Below are positions 6,845-7,481 of a DNA stretch of 7,481 nt, piece by piece. The stretch is taken from positions 1 to 7,481 of the forward strand of contig JADJBE010000025.1 in assembly GCA_016703895.1 (NCBI GenBank). Direction: 5' to 3'. Below the pieces are notes generated by a model. That model worked only from the letters and a program-made list of their open reading frames with translations. It had not been told where the DNA came from and did not search any database. The translations under genes were made by a program, and so were the position numbers. The first letter of the stretch is position 1, and each line of letters opens with the position of its first letter. Origin of the DNA: Pseudomonadota bacterium (GTDB lineage: Bacteria; Pseudomonadota; Gammaproteobacteria; Steroidobacterales; Steroidobacteraceae).

Positions 6845-6947
6845 TATCTTCCCCATTTGTTGGGCTGAATGAAAGCACCTTGCCTACTACACAGGCAGGC
6901 TGGTTGCTAGCGGTTCATCGAGTCAGATCTCTCCCCGCTTCTTGATA
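6845..6947 (-). ncRNA. SAM-I riboswitch (S-box leader) aptamer upstream of metK
   Basis: This RNA binds S-adenosylmethionine and ends transcription of metK when SAM is plentiful. Read on the minus strand, P1 is TATC (6947-6944) with GATA (6848-6845). P2 is AGCGG (6939-6935) with CCGCT (6913-6909), and inside it the kink-turn strand CGATGAA (6920-6914) and a GAG/CTC inner stem. The core sequence GCAACCAGCC (6907-6898) matches the S-box consensus. P3 is TGCCT (6897-6893) with AGGCA (6885-6881). AAGGTGCT (6881-6874) is the hallmark of the J3/4 side, and P4 is CCCA/TGGG around ACAAA (6863-6851). Element order, spacing and conserved bases all match the SAM-I class rather than SAM-II, SAM-III or SAM-IV. 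A terminator and metK follow directly, so sequence and function agree. Confidence 0.9.
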
Positions 6948-6957
6948 CTGGATTCGT

Positions 6958-6999
6958 AAAGTACTTCGGACTACTATAGAGTCACAAGCATTTTGGCAA
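6958..6999 (-). promoter_or_regulatory. Candidate promoter region for riboswitch-metK transcript
   Basis: Two alternatives are visible on the minus strand. TTGTGA (6987-6982) and TACTTT (6963-6958) have an 18-bp spacer. TTGCCA (6999-6994) and TATAGT (6978-6973) have better hexamers but only a 15-bp spacer. Either would start transcription shortly before the aptamer at 6947. Both overlap the end of the rhodanese gene. I cannot choose between them. Confidence 0.35.
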
Positions 7000-7245
7000 C
7001 ATGGTGTTCATTGATGCCATTCGTGAGATCGGTGAAACCGTGCATTTTGAGCATCTGGATGCAGGTATTTGACCGCTGTCCACTACGACAATACATGATG
7101 ATCGGCTGATCTTTCGGAGTGTCCACGAGCTCAGTCGGTAGCCCTCTCATAAATTTCATACTGGAGATATTGACGGCGCCCGGTACGTGGCTCATCGCAA
7201 ATTCATTTGTTCACGGGTGTCTATTACGAGGACTTTTTGAGACAT
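6974..7245 (-). CDS. Single-domain rhodanese-like sulfurtransferase, one frameshift
   Basis: This is a small cytosolic protein of the PspE/GlpE type that could carry sulfane sulfur on its active-site Cys; its donor and acceptor are not evident. The ATG at 7245 gives MSQKVLVIDTREQ. A shift near 7200-7208 leads into EFAMSHVPGAVNISSMKF, then PIIMYCRSGQRSNTCIQML, in which CRSGQRS is the classic rhodanese active-site loop, and KMHGFTDLTNGINEHHV before TAG at 6976-6974. About 90 aa is the normal size of a stand-alone domain. The first 22 bp overlap the end of ileS in a different frame, so translation may be coupled; AAGGAA about 13 nt before the ATG is a weak ribosome binding site. An internal ATG at 7195 would lose the first strand (VLVIDTRE) and is a poor start. 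Confidence 0.82.
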
Positions 7246-7481
7246 ACTTGTAGTTCCATTCCTTCGATTTTAACTGTTTCTTCATGCCCTGCCGTCACGT
7301 CACCCAGTAATACGGCGAGCGTCTCAGCCTGGATCGTCGAGTCGTGTTCGGCGATGGCTTGTTGCAATTCTTCTATGTCAGTCGTGAATGACAGCACGAT
7401 GCGATCATCGACGTTGAGACCGGCGTTTTTGCGGGCGGCTTGGACATAGCGGACTACTTCGCGCATCAGACCTTCGCGCTT
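7224..7481 (-). CDS. ileS: Isoleucyl-tRNA synthetase, C-terminal end (partial)
   Basis: IleS charges tRNA-Ile with isoleucine; only its last 85 codons are in the window and the gene runs off the right edge. The visible frame reads KREGLMREVVRYVQAARKNA and GLNVDDRIVLSFTTDIEELQ, then AETLAVLLGDVTAGHE and EGMELQVCLKKSS before TAA at 7226-7224. RE(V)VRxxQxxRKxAGLxVxDRI is the hallmark of the C-terminal region that follows the anticodon-binding domain of IleS (DUF5915-type in the long form); ValS and LeuS ends differ. No frame change is seen in this stretch, unlike every other gene here. It overlaps the downstream rhodanese gene by 22 bp and is probably cotranscribed with it. Confidence 0.88.
   Translation of the reverse strand, partial: KREGLMREVVRYVQAARKNAGLNVDDRIVLSFTTDIEELQQAIAEHDSTIQAETLAVLLGDVTAGHEETVKIEGMELQVCLKKSS

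Noticed and set aside
1..7481. CRISPR array, tRNA, rRNA, insertion sequence or phage genes
   Set aside because: No regularly spaced repeats, cloverleaf, rRNA-like sequence, transposase or phage motifs were seen on either strand.

Overview
The window reads as a bacterial chromosome segment with moderate GC content, most likely from the Candidate Phyla Radiation and possibly Saccharibacteria (TM7). That placement is inference. It rests on an unusually short S-adenosylmethionine synthetase, a 2-hydroxyacid dehydrogenase next to a dPGM-type phosphoglycerate mutase, and the general sequence character. TGA ends at least two genes in conventional positions, so I see no sign of the UGA-recoded code used by some CPR lineages.

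The main feature of the DNA is that almost every gene is broken by frame changes while its conserved motifs stay intact in consecutive frames. I count at least two dozen shifts, in unrelated housekeeping genes as well as others. This pattern fits uncorrected indel errors in the read or assembly better than real gene decay. I give each gene as one span, with the approximate shift positions.

Layout. (1) 39-695, minus strand: a zincin-like metallopeptidase followed by a small Asp-rich protein. (2) 812-2435, plus strand: a D-lactate dehydrogenase-type 2-hydroxyacid dehydrogenase that runs in one continuous frame into a phosphoglycerate mutase domain, an apparent fusion of two glycolysis or fermentation enzymes. 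(3) 2430-3902, minus strand: a membrane-anchored FMN-binding protein followed by ApbE, the flavin transferase that would modify it. Between them lies an odd 100-bp spacer with a perfect inverted repeat. The ApbE stop overlaps the mutase stop. (4) 4010-5772, plus strand: a GH13 enzyme resembling glycogen branching enzymes, divergent from the FMN-binding gene across a symmetric -10 element. (5) 5815-7481, minus strand: the end of ileS, a 22-bp-overlapping single-domain rhodanese gene, then metK behind a SAM-I riboswitch and an intrinsic terminator.

Functionally the genes cover central carbon metabolism (storage glucan, lower glycolysis, lactate-type NADH reoxidation), extracytoplasmic flavin electron transfer, and SAM synthesis under feedback control by SAM. 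The strongest non-coding result is the SAM-I riboswitch. The most unusual coding result is the dehydrogenase-mutase fusion.
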